Shown one piece after another: positions 1 through 9,575 of a stretch of DNA of 32,597 nucleotides. This DNA comes from Gemmatimonadales bacterium (GTDB lineage Bacteria > Gemmatimonadota > Gemmatimonadetes > Gemmatimonadales > GWC2-71-9). The stretch lies in NCBI GenBank assembly GCA_013140635.1, contig JABFSM010000261.1, positions 1 through 32,597 of the forward strand. Direction: 5' to 3'. Positions within the stretch are counted from its first letter, which is position 1. Every line of letters starts with the position of its first letter. The notes beneath the pieces are model-generated. The model ran no database searches. It was not told the origin of the DNA and was given only the letters and a program-made list of their open reading frames with translations. The translations under genes and the position numbers were made by a program.

Positions 1-2
1 AT

Positions 3-383
3 CCGACCACCGACGTGATCGCCGCGGCCCACATCACGGCGGTGGTCGGATCGGCCTATACGTCGGTGTCGTTCATCCGGACGCTCCGAGCGGGCTGGGA
101 GCGGCACACCACGCCGCTCATTATCGGTTTCATCGTAGCGTCGACGACCGTCTTCCTTGTCGTGGGGCGTCCGGTGGCCATCTTGATCGTGGTCGGCGCG
201 CTCAACGCCCTGGTGCTCCCGATCGGGCTCGCCGCGATGCTCCTGGCCTCACGGCGCGCGGATTTGATGGGAGGCTATCGGCACCCACTGTCGCTTACCG
301 TCGCCGGCACGGTGGTAGCCGTGGCGATGGCGGGGCTCGGGGCGTACACGCTGGTGACGCAGGTGCCGGGGTTATTCAAGTAG
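3..383 (+). CDS. C-terminal fragment of a multi-pass membrane protein, probably NRAMP-family divalent metal transporter (5' end outside window)
   Basis: Frame open from base 3; hydrophobic segments and 'AAHITAVVGSAYTSVSFIRTL...ALNALVLPIGLAAMLLASRR' resemble NRAMP C-termini; stop TAG at 381-383. Confidence 0.6.
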   Translation, partial: PTTDVIAAAHITAVVGSAYTSVSFIRTLRAGWERHTTPLIIGFIVASTTVFLVVGRPVAILIVVGALNALVLPIGLAAMLLASRRADLMGGYRHPLSLTVAGTVVAVAMAGLGAYTLVTQVPGLFK

Positions 384-439
384 CCGATAGCTCTTCCCCC
401 CTGAAACGGGTACTTTCGTCAGACTCTGGCCCCCAACGC

Positions 440-1762
440 ATGGACATGATGCAGGTCGCCGGCAAGTACGAGGTGATTCGGTCGTTGGGCCGCGGGTCCT
501 TCGCCGAAACGCTCCTGGCGAAGGATCTGCGGCTCGGGCGCCAAGTCGCGATCAAGGTTCTGCATCCCCGGACGGCCCAAGATTGGAAGTCGTTCGAGCT
601 CTTCGAGCGGGAAGCGATGGTGCTTCGGGACCTGCGGCACCCGGCGATTCCCACCGTGCACGACACCTTTCGCGCCGAATGGCAAGGCGCGGAGGCCCAG
701 TTCCTCGTCATGGAGTACGTCGAGGGTGTCTCCCTCGCCCAGCTGATTACCGAACGGCGGCACCTCGACCCCTCCGATGTGCTGCACCTCTTCGTAGAAA
801 TGCTCGGTGTGCTCGACTACCTCCACACCCGGGTGCCGCCGGTGCTGCATCGCGATATCAAGCCCGCGAACATTCTCGTGCGCCCCGACGGTTCGCCGGC
901 GCTGGTCGATTTCGGGGCGGTCCGCAGCATCTATCGCCCATCCGAGGAAACCGGGTCCACGATCGTCGGCACTTACGGCTACATGCCGTATGAGCAAACG
1001 ATGGGGCAGGCGAGCCCCGCCAGCGATCTCTACGCCCTCGCCGCCACTTTCCTCCATCTTCTGACCCGCCGTGCGCCTCCCGACTTCATGCGGGAGGGCC
1101 GCATCGAAGTGCCGGAGGCGCTCGGCAACAACGAGGTGCTGCGCACCGTCCTGGCGAAGTCTCTCATGGCGGCTCCGTCGGAGCGCTACCAATCCGCGCG
1201 CGACGCGCGAAGGGCGCTTTTCGGCAGCGCCCCGGCCGTTGGAGAGTCCGCCGCTCCGGACAAGATCCAGCTTCCCGCCTTGCGGTCACTTCCTCCTATC
1301 GTCCTCGCCACGGTGTTGCCGCGGCCGTTCGATGAGGAGACGCGCACCGCCTATCGGCGGATCGCCTTCCGGGCCTGGGACTTGATGTCCCCGACCGAGA
1401 AGCCCTTCACGCCCCCATCGGTCATCGATCTGCTCGTGGTGGGACTCGTGTCGTTGGTGACCGCCGGCATCTTCCCGGCCATTTTCTGGAGTGCGGCGTG
1501 GAACCGAAAGCGAAAGACGCGGCATTTCCTTCGGAACGGCATGCTGACGACCGCGCGCGTCTTGGAGAAGACGCTCGAAGACCTGGCGTTTGGAGCGAAG
1601 CTTGCGCGCGTGCGCTACGAATTCGAGGCCGATGGCCAGCGGCATCGCGACTCCGATTCCACGCTTCCGTCGATCGCCGAGCGGTGGGACATCGGCGCGC
1701 CGATCCAGGTGCTCTACCTTCCCGACGAGGACTATGACAGCATCATCATCAGTGCCTCGTGA
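440..1762 (+). CDS. Serine/threonine protein kinase with C-terminal TM segment and DUF3592-like tail
   Basis: Gly loop 'LGRGSFAETLLAKD', 'VAIKVL', catalytic 'HRDIKPANIL', 'DFGAV'; hydrophobic segment 'VIDLLVVGLVSLVTAGIFPAIFW'. Confidence 0.9.
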   Translation: MDMMQVAGKYEVIRSLGRGSFAETLLAKDLRLGRQVAIKVLHPRTAQDWKSFELFEREAMVLRDLRHPAIPTVHDTFRAEWQGAEAQFLVMEYVEGVSLAQLITERRHLDPSDVLHLFVEMLGVLDYLHTRVPPVLHRDIKPANILVRPDGSPALVDFGAVRSIYRPSEETGSTIVGTYGYMPYEQTMGQASPASDLYALAATFLHLLTRRAPPDFMREGRIEVPEALGNNEVLRTVLAKSLMAAPSERYQSARDARRALFGSAPAVGESAAPDKIQLPALRSLPPIVLATVLPRPFDEETRTAYRRIAFRAWDLMSPTEKPFTPPSVIDLLVVGLVSLVTAGIFPAIFWSAAWNRKRKTRHFLRNGMLTTARVLEKTLEDLAFGAKLARVRYEFEADGQRHRDSDSTLPSIAERWDIGAPIQVLYLPDEDYDSIIISAS

Positions 1763-3095
1763 GGCGGTGAACGTCTCACCCCCGGTCACGAAAAAAGAGA
1801 TCTTCGGCTGGGCGATGTTCGACTTCGCCAATTCGAGCTACACCACCGTCGTCATTACGGTGGTGTATTCGGCCTTTTTCGTCGGGCACATCGTTCCGCC
1901 CGGTTCCGGCATGCGCGACTCGTACTGGTCGATCGCGATTCTCCTGTCGACCGTCGTCGCGCTCGTGCTGTCCCCCTTGGCGGGCGCCATTTGCGATTAC
2001 AGCGGCAAGAAGAAGCGCTACCTCTTCTATTCGACGGCGGTCTGCGCGCTGGCCACCGCGTCGCTCGCCTTCGTCGGGCCCGGGGGCATCTGGCCGGCCA
2101 TCGCCCTCATCGTGGTGAGCAACGCCGCTTTCATGCTGAGCGAGTCGTTTTGCGGGAGCTTCCTCCCCGATATCTCGACGCCGAAGAACATGGGCAAGAT
2201 CTCCGGTATCGGATGGGGAATCGGCTACCTCGGTGGGCTCGCCAGTGTGATCGTGGCGACGAGAGTCATCATCCGCACCGACCCTCCGGAATCGGCGCCG
2301 TTCAAGTACATCGCCGAGAACCAAATGGCCATGGTGGCGATCGGGCTCTTCTTCTTCGTGGCGGCGCTACCGACCTTTCTGCTGGTGAAGAATCGAAGCC
2401 GTCCGGCGCCCGGATTCGAGCGGGCCGGATTCGGGAAACTGCTCGCGGCGGGATTCCGGGAATTCGCCCAAGGGGCGGCCACCGCGCGGAAGAACCGGAT
2501 TCTCTTCCAGTTCTTGGGCGCCTTCATGGTCTATATGGCCGGCCTCGACGCCATCGTGAAGTTCGTGGGTATCTACGCGCGGGAGGAGGTCCGCCTGAGC
2601 GCGGGAGAGCTGGGGATGCTGTTTCTGGTTCTGCAACTCTCGGCCGCCGCCGGTGCCCTTGTCTTCGGATGGCTCGAGGGGAAGATCGGACCCAAGCGTA
2701 CGGTGCTCCTGACCCTGGCGTGGTGGATCGTCGGGGTGTTAGGCATCTACTTTCTCGAGCAACTCGCCGCCCTGGGCGGCAGCGATCCCAAGCGGGTCTT
2801 CTACGGACTGGCGTTGATGGCCGGCGCCGGCATCGGGGCCACCCAAGCATCGAGCCGCACGGTGGTCGGGCTCCTCTCTCCACCCGACAAGACCGCCCAA
2901 ATGTTCGGCTTCTGGGGCATGTTTTCCCGCCTCGGCACCGTTCTGGGAACTTCGTTCGGTTTCGTGGCCGACGGATTCCAGTCGCGCCGGGCCGCGGTCC
3001 TCGTGGTGGTGGCCTTCTTCGTGCTGGGGGCGATTCTCCTCTCTCGGGTCGACATCGATAAGGGCATTCGCGACGCGCATGGTGCCCGCGCATGA
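1734..3095 (+). CDS. MFS transporter, UMF1 (Atg22-like) family
   Basis: 'KKEIFGWAMFDFANSSYTTVVITVVYSAFF' is the UMF1-family N-terminus; about 12 hydrophobic segments; ATG at 1734 overlaps the kinase 3' end. Confidence 0.85.
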   Translation: MTASSSVPREAVNVSPPVTKKEIFGWAMFDFANSSYTTVVITVVYSAFFVGHIVPPGSGMRDSYWSIAILLSTVVALVLSPLAGAICDYSGKKKRYLFYSTAVCALATASLAFVGPGGIWPAIALIVVSNAAFMLSESFCGSFLPDISTPKNMGKISGIGWGIGYLGGLASVIVATRVIIRTDPPESAPFKYIAENQMAMVAIGLFFFVAALPTFLLVKNRSRPAPGFERAGFGKLLAAGFREFAQGAATARKNRILFQFLGAFMVYMAGLDAIVKFVGIYAREEVRLSAGELGMLFLVLQLSAAAGALVFGWLEGKIGPKRTVLLTLAWWIVGVLGIYFLEQLAALGGSDPKRVFYGLALMAGAGIGATQASSRTVVGLLSPPDKTAQMFGFWGMFSRLGTVLGTSFGFVADGFQSRRAAVLVVVAFFVLGAILLSRVDIDKGIRDAHGARA

Positions 3096-4015
3096 TCGCG
3101 GCCAAGGGACTCTCCAAGAATTTCGGGGAGCACCGGGCGGTCGAAGCGCTCGATTTTCACGTGCCCGCGGGCGCACTCTGCGCGCTGCTCGGCCCCAATG
3201 GGGCCGGCAAGACCACGACCGTTCGCCTGCTGCTCGGGCTCCTTACGCCGACGGAAGGCAGGGCCGAAGTGGCGGGGGTCTCCCTCCCCGCAGCCGACGC
3301 GGCGGCGGCCAGGCTTCGGGCTCGTGCCGGCTTTCTGACCGAGTCGCCAGGGTTCTACGACAAGGTGAATGGCCGAGAGAATCTGGAGATCTTCGCGCGG
3401 CTCTACGGCCTGACGGGCGTCGATCTCAGTCGCCGGGTCGAGCATTGGCTCCGGCGGATGGACCTCTGGGAGGCGCGGGATCGGCCCTTTGCCACCTGGT
3501 CGAAGGGGATGAAGCAGCGACTGGCGCTCATTCGGGCGGTGATCCACGAACCCGAGGTGATCTTCCTCGACGAACCGACCGCGGGGCTCGATCCGGCGGC
3601 TTCCCGCGAAGTGCGCGATCTCATCGCCGGATTTCGGCGTGAAGGACGGACGATCCTCCTCTGCACCCATAACCTTGCCGAGGCGGCGGAGCTCGCCGAT
3701 CTAGTGGGCATCCTACGCAGGCGAATGCTCGCCTTCGGGGCGCCCGGTACGCTTTCCTCCGTGCGCCCGGAAGTCGAGATCACCCTCTCGGTGGATGCGG
3801 CCCCGATGGCCCGCCTCCTCGGAGGAATGGCCGGCGTCGACGAGTGCCGGGCGGAGGGCTCGATCCTGCGGTGCACCCTCGTCGATATCGTTCGGGATAC
3901 GCCTCACGTTGTGCGAACACTGGTAGGGCTGGGGGCCGACCTACTGAGCGTGCGGCCTCGCGTCCCCTCGTTGGAGGAAATCTATCTTCGGGCGGTGAGG
4001 GAGGATCATTCGTGA
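3092..4015 (+). CDS. ABC transporter ATP-binding protein
   Basis: Walker A 'GPNGAGKTTT', signature-like 'WSKGMKQRLALIRA', Walker B 'VIFLDEPTAGLDP'; ATGA overlap with upstream CDS. Confidence 0.93.
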   Translation: MIAAKGLSKNFGEHRAVEALDFHVPAGALCALLGPNGAGKTTTVRLLLGLLTPTEGRAEVAGVSLPAADAAAARLRARAGFLTESPGFYDKVNGRENLEIFARLYGLTGVDLSRRVEHWLRRMDLWEARDRPFATWSKGMKQRLALIRAVIHEPEVIFLDEPTAGLDPAASREVRDLIAGFRREGRTILLCTHNLAEAAELADLVGILRRRMLAFGAPGTLSSVRPEVEITLSVDAAPMARLLGGMAGVDECRAEGSILRCTLVDIVRDTPHVVRTLVGLGADLLSVRPRVPSLEEIYLRAVREDHS

Positions 4016-4827
4016 ATCGGGAGATTCTCTTCCTCTTCCTCAGGAAAGAGCTCCGTGACTTGCGTGGCAATCGCCAGGTGTGGCCGGCCTATCTCATCCT
4101 GTCGGTGGTTGCCGCCGGCCTGCCGGTCTTGATGATGGCGCTTCTTCCCGTTCTCCTCGACCCGGCGCGCTCCGGGAACGACCCGGCCCTCGCGTTGCTG
4201 CACGACACGGTGGCCGCCGATCCCAGCCTTGTGGGCGCCACACCGGCCGAACGGGTAGCACGCCTTCTGCTCCGCGATCTGGGCATCTTCTATCTGTTTA
4301 TCGCGGTGATTCTCGCCAGCACCAGCGCGGCGCTTGCTCTGGTTCGCGAGAAAGAACAACGCACCCTCGAGCCGATTCTCGCCACCCCGATTCGCGACCG
4401 CGACCTCTTGCTGGCCAAACTTCTCGCCTCGCTGGGGCCGGCGATGCTCGCCACCTGGGCGGCGGCACTGGCCGGGACGGTGGCGGGCATGCTCGGCTCT
4501 TGGTGGCGTATCGGAGTGGTCATTCTTCCGACCGGTGGCAATCTTCTCGGCCTTCTCTTCCTCGCGCCCGCGCTCGCGGCCCTTGCCGCGCTTCTCGCGC
4601 TACGGGTCTCGGCGCGGTTTACCGATGTGCCCTCGGCCACCCAGTTCACGGGCCTGGTCGTGGTCCCAACGGCGCTCGTCATGGTTGCCATCGTTGGGCG
4701 GCCCGCCATGGCCGATCCGCTCGTGACCCTCACTTCCGCCGCCGTCGTGGCGGCGATCGCCGCGTGGTTCTTTTTCCGAAGCGTTCGCCGCTTCCGCCGC
4801 GAGGAGATTCTTACCCGCTGGCGCTAG
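4012..4827 (+). CDS. ABC transporter permease (ABC-2 type)
   Basis: GTG start in a GTGA overlap with the ATPase; 'LREKEQRTLEPILATPIRDRDLLLAKLLASLGPAMLATW' typical ABC-2 permease. Confidence 0.85.
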   Translation: MNREILFLFLRKELRDLRGNRQVWPAYLILSVVAAGLPVLMMALLPVLLDPARSGNDPALALLHDTVAADPSLVGATPAERVARLLLRDLGIFYLFIAVILASTSAALALVREKEQRTLEPILATPIRDRDLLLAKLLASLGPAMLATWAAALAGTVAGMLGSWWRIGVVILPTGGNLLGLLFLAPALAALAALLALRVSARFTDVPSATQFTGLVVVPTALVMVAIVGRPAMADPLVTLTSAAVVAAIAAWFFFRSVRRFRREEILTRWR

Positions 4828-4837
4828 TCGCGCCGCC

Positions 4838-4896
4838 GTCATTGCGTTAGCCACGCTGCCGTCATTGCGAGGCCCCGAAGGGGCCGAAGCAATCTC
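4838..4896. repeat. REP-like palindromic repeat unit A (full unit 4861-4896) preceded by a truncated GTCATTGCG copy at 4838-4846
   Basis: gtcattgcga|ggcccc|gaa|ggggcc|gaagcaatctc; same architecture as units near 10.95 kb and 20.9 kb. Confidence 0.85.
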
Positions 4897-7318
4897 ACTC
4901 CCCCCTGAGCACCCGCATCGGCTGAATGCGGCTGGCACGAAGCGCCGGCGCCCACGCCGCCCCGAGCGCGACGAGGAAGACCAATCCTCCCACCAGCCCG
5001 AAGCTCACGGGATCGACCGGCGACACGCCATACAAGAACGGTTTGACCAGGCGAGTAGCGGCGGCCGCGGCGGCGGCGCCGGCAAGGACCCCCGCTCCGG
5101 CCACGCCGAGGATGCCGCCCATCACCAGACGGAGGATACCGTGAGGCGTCGCGCCTACCGCCATCCGAATGCCGAGCTCACGGAGGCGCCGCACGACCGT
5201 TCCCGTCGCCACCCCGTACACCCCCACTGCCGCGAGCAGTGCCGCCGCGATGGCGAAGAAGGTGATGAGGATCATCCGGAACCGCTCGGCGACCAGCGTG
5301 AGCTCGATGCGGTCGCTGAGCCGATCGATCCGGCTCACCACCACCGACGGGTCGATACCCCGGACGACGCCGCGAATCGGCCCAGTCAGTGCCGCGGGAT
5401 CTCCGCTGAAGCGCACCACGACGGCATCCGACCAGCGATCGGTCTGCGCAAGGGGGAGATAGAACGTCGCGGTCGGCTCCTCATCGAGGGAGCTATGGCG
5501 CACGTCGCCGACCACCCCCACGATGGTGAGCCAGGTCTTATCCACTCTGATCTTCATCCCGAGGGCTGGGCGGTCAGGCCAGAAACGGCGGGCCATCGCC
5601 TCATTCACGATCACCGCGTCGCCCGGACCGGCATCCTCCCGTCCGAAAAGACGGCCCACGCGGAGCGGAATCCCCGCCGTTTCGAAAAATCCGGGGCTCG
5701 CAACCCGCCACGCCGCATCGGTCTGCTCACCCGGCGGCACCGCCCGGCTCTCTGCGGCCTCGATGGTCGTCGAGCTTCGGCTCCCTTGAAACGGCACGCC
5801 CGAAGCCACCGCCACGGCGCGGACACCGGGGACCCCCGAAACCCGCTCGGCCACCTGGGTAAAGAACTGCCGGCGCGCCGCGGCGTTGCCGTACGCCGCG
5901 GACGGGGGATTCAACCGCACGCTCAAGATCTCGCTGCCGGCAAACCCGGGATCGACGGCGCGGAGTCGCTGATGGGTGCGCACCAAGAGGGCTGCGCCAA
6001 CCAACAGCACTACGACCAGGGCGCACTGTGCCAGCACGCCGAAGCGCTGCACCGCGCCGCGCTGGCGGGAAAGCCGGGTCGAGCCGGCTTGCAGGATTGC
6101 CGCCGGCGAGGTGCGGGCCAGCGCCATGATCGGGGCGAGAGAAAAAAGCATAGCGGTAAAGCCGGTGACGACCAGCGCCACCGCCGCGGCGCGACCGTCG
6201 ACCCGCGCAAACTCGAGCCGCGGAATGCCTTGCGGCGCGAGTGCGGTGAGCACCCGGACCGCGAGCATCGCCACCAGAATCCCAACCGCCGCGCCGAGGC
6301 CGGCCAGGATCGCGTTTTCGGTAAGGAGCTGCCGCACCAGGCGGTGGCGGCTTGCGCCCAGGGCAATGCGCGCGGCGATCTCGCCGTCACGCCCCCCCGC
6401 TTCGCCCAGTAGCAGTGTCGCGACATTGGCCGACGCGATGACGAGCAAGAGCACGGAGGCCCAAAGCAGCAGCAGAAGGGGCGCGCGAACGGCTCGGGTC
6501 GTGTCGAGCTTGAGGTCGCTGAGCCGGATCGCGACGGTATCGTTCGCCTCGCGGCTTCCGGTGGCCAGCGTCTGGGCCGCCTCGGCCACCGCGGTCTCGG
6601 GCGATACGCCGGGTTTGAGGAGGCCCAGCGCGTTGTAGTTCCAGTTATTGCGTTCCAGGTCGTACGAAGCGCTGCCCGCGGCGGTCCACACTTCCGAAGG
6701 CTCCGGCTCGCCCGCCATTCGGAACGTTTCGGGAAGAACGCCGACGACGAGATGTGGCTCGCCGCGGAGGGTAAGGCTCCGGCCCACCACCGATGAGTCG
6801 CCGCCGAAGCGGGTTCGCCACGCCTCGAACGAGAGCACGATGAGGCGTGCCGCGCCTACGCCGTCATCGCCGGGGAGAAACCACCGCCCCAGCGCGGGGC
6901 GCACGCCGAGCAGCGGCATCAGCGAGGCCGTGGCGCGACCGACCCGCACCTCCTCCGCGCCGCCGGGACCGGTGAGCACCCCGGTGCCCGACACCCACGC
7001 CGCGGTGGCCTCGAACGAGCGTTGCGAGGCCGCCCAGTCGAAATAATCCGGGAGCGCGACCGGTAACGCATCCCATTTGAGCGAACTTCTCGAGAGCACC
7101 GGGCTGTGGCGCCAGAACTGGCTCGTGCGCCAAACCGAAACGAGCCGGTCCTGGTCGCGGTACGGGAGCGGCTTGAGGAGCACACCGTCCACCAGGGAGA
7201 ACATCGAGGTGGCGGAGCCGATGCCGAGGGCAATTGTCGCGATGAGGAGCAGGGAGAAACGGGGACGGCGGGCCAGGATACGAAGGCCGAAACGGAGGTC
7301 GTCGCGGAACGATTGCAT
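4895..7318 (-). CDS. ADOP-type ABC transporter permease (FtsX/MacB-like)
   Basis: N-terminus 'MQSFRDDLRFGLRILARRPRFSLLLIATIALGIGSATSMFSLVDGVLLKPLPY' typical of ADOP permeases; 807 aa with duplicated FtsX-like regions. Confidence 0.92.
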   Translation of the reverse strand: MQSFRDDLRFGLRILARRPRFSLLLIATIALGIGSATSMFSLVDGVLLKPLPYRDQDRLVSVWRTSQFWRHSPVLSRSSLKWDALPVALPDYFDWAASQRSFEATAAWVSGTGVLTGPGGAEEVRVGRATASLMPLLGVRPALGRWFLPGDDGVGAARLIVLSFEAWRTRFGGDSSVVGRSLTLRGEPHLVVGVLPETFRMAGEPEPSEVWTAAGSASYDLERNNWNYNALGLLKPGVSPETAVAEAAQTLATGSREANDTVAIRLSDLKLDTTRAVRAPLLLLLWASVLLLVIASANVATLLLGEAGGRDGEIAARIALGASRHRLVRQLLTENAILAGLGAAVGILVAMLAVRVLTALAPQGIPRLEFARVDGRAAAVALVVTGFTAMLFSLAPIMALARTSPAAILQAGSTRLSRQRGAVQRFGVLAQCALVVVLLVGAALLVRTHQRLRAVDPGFAGSEILSVRLNPPSAAYGNAAARRQFFTQVAERVSGVPGVRAVAVASGVPFQGSRSSTTIEAAESRAVPPGEQTDAAWRVASPGFFETAGIPLRVGRLFGREDAGPGDAVIVNEAMARRFWPDRPALGMKIRVDKTWLTIVGVVGDVRHSSLDEEPTATFYLPLAQTDRWSDAVVVRFSGDPAALTGPIRGVVRGIDPSVVVSRIDRLSDRIELTLVAERFRMILITFFAIAAALLAAVGVYGVATGTVVRRLRELGIRMAVGATPHGILRLVMGGILGVAGAGVLAGAAAAAAATRLVKPFLYGVSPVDPVSFGLVGGLVFLVALGAAWAPALRASRIQPMRVLRGE

Positions 7319-7388
7319 CGGTCCCTTTGGCGGAGGAGCTTCTGGTGAGAGCGCGCACCCCGCCGAAGGGTTGCGTGCCGGCTACCGT

Positions 7389-7832
7389 CTACCGCTTGGC
7401 GTAGACCGCGGTCTTACCCGTCTTGTCGAACGTCAGGACGTCGTACGGGTCCTTCCGCCCGCCCGCTTCCATGCCGGGCGAACCGGCCGGCATCCCCGGT
7501 ACCGCGAGTCCGGTGACTTTGGGCTTCTCGCGAAGGAGCCGCTGTACCAGATCGGCGGGTACATGGCCCTCGACGACGTAGCCGCCGACCAGCGCCGTGT
7601 GGCACGACGCAAGCGCGTCACCCACGCCGTAGCGCTTCTTGATCGCACTCATGTCAGGTGTGTCGATAGCGGAAACCTCGAATCCCGACTTCTGCATGAT
7701 CGCCACCCACGCCTTGCAGCACCCGCAGCCCGCATCTTTGTAGACCACCATCGGCGTCGCGGCGAGGCTCCGGCGGGGAAGGAATGGAATCGCCAGGGCG
7801 GCGGCAAGAAGCTGTCGGCGAGAGATGAGCAT
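7389..7832 (-). CDS. DUF411 family metal-binding protein, secreted
   Basis: 'VVYKDAGCGCCKAWVAIMQKSGFEV...MSAIKKRYGVGDALASCHTALVGGYVVEGHVPADLVQRLL'; signal-like 'MLISRRQLLAAALAIPFL'. Confidence 0.88.
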   Translation of the reverse strand: MLISRRQLLAAALAIPFLPRRSLAATPMVVYKDAGCGCCKAWVAIMQKSGFEVSAIDTPDMSAIKKRYGVGDALASCHTALVGGYVVEGHVPADLVQRLLREKPKVTGLAVPGMPAGSPGMEAGGRKDPYDVLTFDKTGKTAVYAKR

Positions 7833-7834
7833 CG

Positions 7835-9553
7835 TCACGGTCGGCTCGGTGTCGGTGTTCCCCGAAAGATAGCAGAACTGTCCCGCCACACCTGCCGGCC
7901 CTCCAGCAAGGTCAGCACGACCTTGGCCACATGGATCTCGGCCGCCGGAATCCGGTAGAGATCCCGATCGAGGACGATAAGGTCCGCGGCCTTCCCGATT
8001 TCGAGGGTGCCGTTGGTCCCTTCCGCGAAAGCGGCGTAGGCCCCACCCTGGGTATAGGCGCGAAGCATGGCGTCAAGGCCGACCGCCTCGTCGGGAAGCC
8101 AGGCAGGCCCCGACGGTGCGCCCGGTGCCCTCCGAGTGATGGCCACTTCGATTGCCTCCAACGGGTTCATCGAAGACACCGGCCAGTCGCTTCCCGCTGC
8201 CAAGCGCGCGCCGGTTCGCGCCACCGAACCGATCGGGTAGAGATGCCGCGACCGTGCCGGACCGAGCACCGGCACCGTGAGCTTGGTGATGTAGTCGTCT
8301 TCCCAGGCCCAGAGCGGTTGGAAGCTCGGGATCACGCCGAGCTTGGCGAAGCGGGGAATGTCCATGGAGTCGATCAACTGCAGGTGGGCAATGATCGGAC
8401 GCGCATCGCGCGGACCATTGTGCATGCGCGCGTTAGCCAGGGCGTCCAGCGCCATCCGCATCGCCCGGTCGCCGATGGCATGGAGGTGGACCTGGAATCC
8501 CGCCGCATCGAGCGCCGCGACCAACGAGTCGATTCCACCCGGCGAAAGCCTCGCCTCCCCTCGGGAGGAGCCGCCGACGTACGGCTCGAGCAGCGCCGCG
8601 GTCTTGGCCTCGATTACCCCGTCGACGAAGATCTTGGCGGCGCGGGGCTGAAAATAGGCCCGCCCCGTATGGCCGGCCCGGAGAATACGGAGCGAATCGA
8701 CCTGTCCCGGGCCGGCCCGTGTGTCGACGGCGAGCGCCGCCACTACGCGGGCGTTGAGCTGCCCCGCGCTGTCGAGGGCCGCATATGCCGCGAGGACTTC
8801 GACCTCGGCCTCGGCGTCGTAGAGACTGGTGATGCCGTAGCGGTTCGCCATCTCGATGGCGAGGGTGAGTCCCGCACGGATCTCCTCCTGCGTGTACGCC
8901 GGAAGGTGCATCTCCACGAGCCGGGAGGCCGATTCTCGAAGAGTGCCGGTCGCCTCGCCGGTGGCCGGATCCCGTTCGATTCGTCCGTCGACGGGATCCT
9001 TCGTGGTCTTGGTAATCCCGGCGACCGCGAGCGCTTTCGAGTTGACCCAGACCGAATGCCCGTCCGCCGCCGTCAGGTAGACCGGCCGGTCGGGAACAAT
9101 CGTGTCGAGCCACTCCTTTCGCGGGTTGGCGTCGGGAAAGAGCGGCAGGGCCCAGCCGCGTCCGCGGACCCACGGGAGGTCCGGCCGAGCCTCCGCATAG
9201 CGCCGAACCAGCTCGAGGACCGCCTCGCGCGACTCCGCTTCGTCGAGCACCACCTCGCGGAGCCCGATGCCGCCCCGTGGATGCACATGGGTGTCGTGAA
9301 ACCCCGGCAGGACCATTCTGCCGCCGAGGTCGATCACCCGCGTTCGAGACCCGATGTAGGCCTTCGCCTCGCCGTCAGAGCCGACGTAGATGATGTGACC
9401 GTCGCGAATCGCCACCGCCTCGGCCGCGGCGGAGTCGATCCCGAACGGGTAGATCACCCCTTGCCGCAGCACCAGGTCGGCCGGCTCACTGCGCGCGCAG
9501 GCCGCCGTGGCAAGGAGGAGCACCGAGAAACGAAGGGAGGCGCGCATTGGCAT
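7835..9553 (-). CDS. Amidohydrolase family 3 (YtcJ-like), lipoprotein signal
   Basis: 'DGHIIYVGSDGEAKAYIGSRTRVIDLGGRMVLPGFHDTHVHP', 'GADSWP'-like 'AAGSDWPVSSMNPLEAIEVA'; lipobox-like 'LLLATAAC'; start 9553 or 9547. Confidence 0.9.
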   Translation of the reverse strand: MPMRASLRFSVLLLATAACARSEPADLVLRQGVIYPFGIDSAAAEAVAIRDGHIIYVGSDGEAKAYIGSRTRVIDLGGRMVLPGFHDTHVHPRGGIGLREVVLDEAESREAVLELVRRYAEARPDLPWVRGRGWALPLFPDANPRKEWLDTIVPDRPVYLTAADGHSVWVNSKALAVAGITKTTKDPVDGRIERDPATGEATGTLRESASRLVEMHLPAYTQEEIRAGLTLAIEMANRYGITSLYDAEAEVEVLAAYAALDSAGQLNARVVAALAVDTRAGPGQVDSLRILRAGHTGRAYFQPRAAKIFVDGVIEAKTAALLEPYVGGSSRGEARLSPGGIDSLVAALDAAGFQVHLHAIGDRAMRMALDALANARMHNGPRDARPIIAHLQLIDSMDIPRFAKLGVIPSFQPLWAWEDDYITKLTVPVLGPARSRHLYPIGSVARTGARLAAGSDWPVSSMNPLEAIEVAITRRAPGAPSGPAWLPDEAVGLDAMLRAYTQGGAYAAFAEGTNGTLEIGKAADLIVLDRDLYRIPAAEIHVAKVVLTLLEGRQVWRDSSAIFRGTPTPSRP

Positions 9554-9575
9554 GGCTGGAAGGTAACTTTCCTCC

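Noticed and set aside
4865-6412. 515-aa plus-strand ORF
   Set aside because: Antisense to the ADOP permease, low-complexity polar composition, no domain recognisable.
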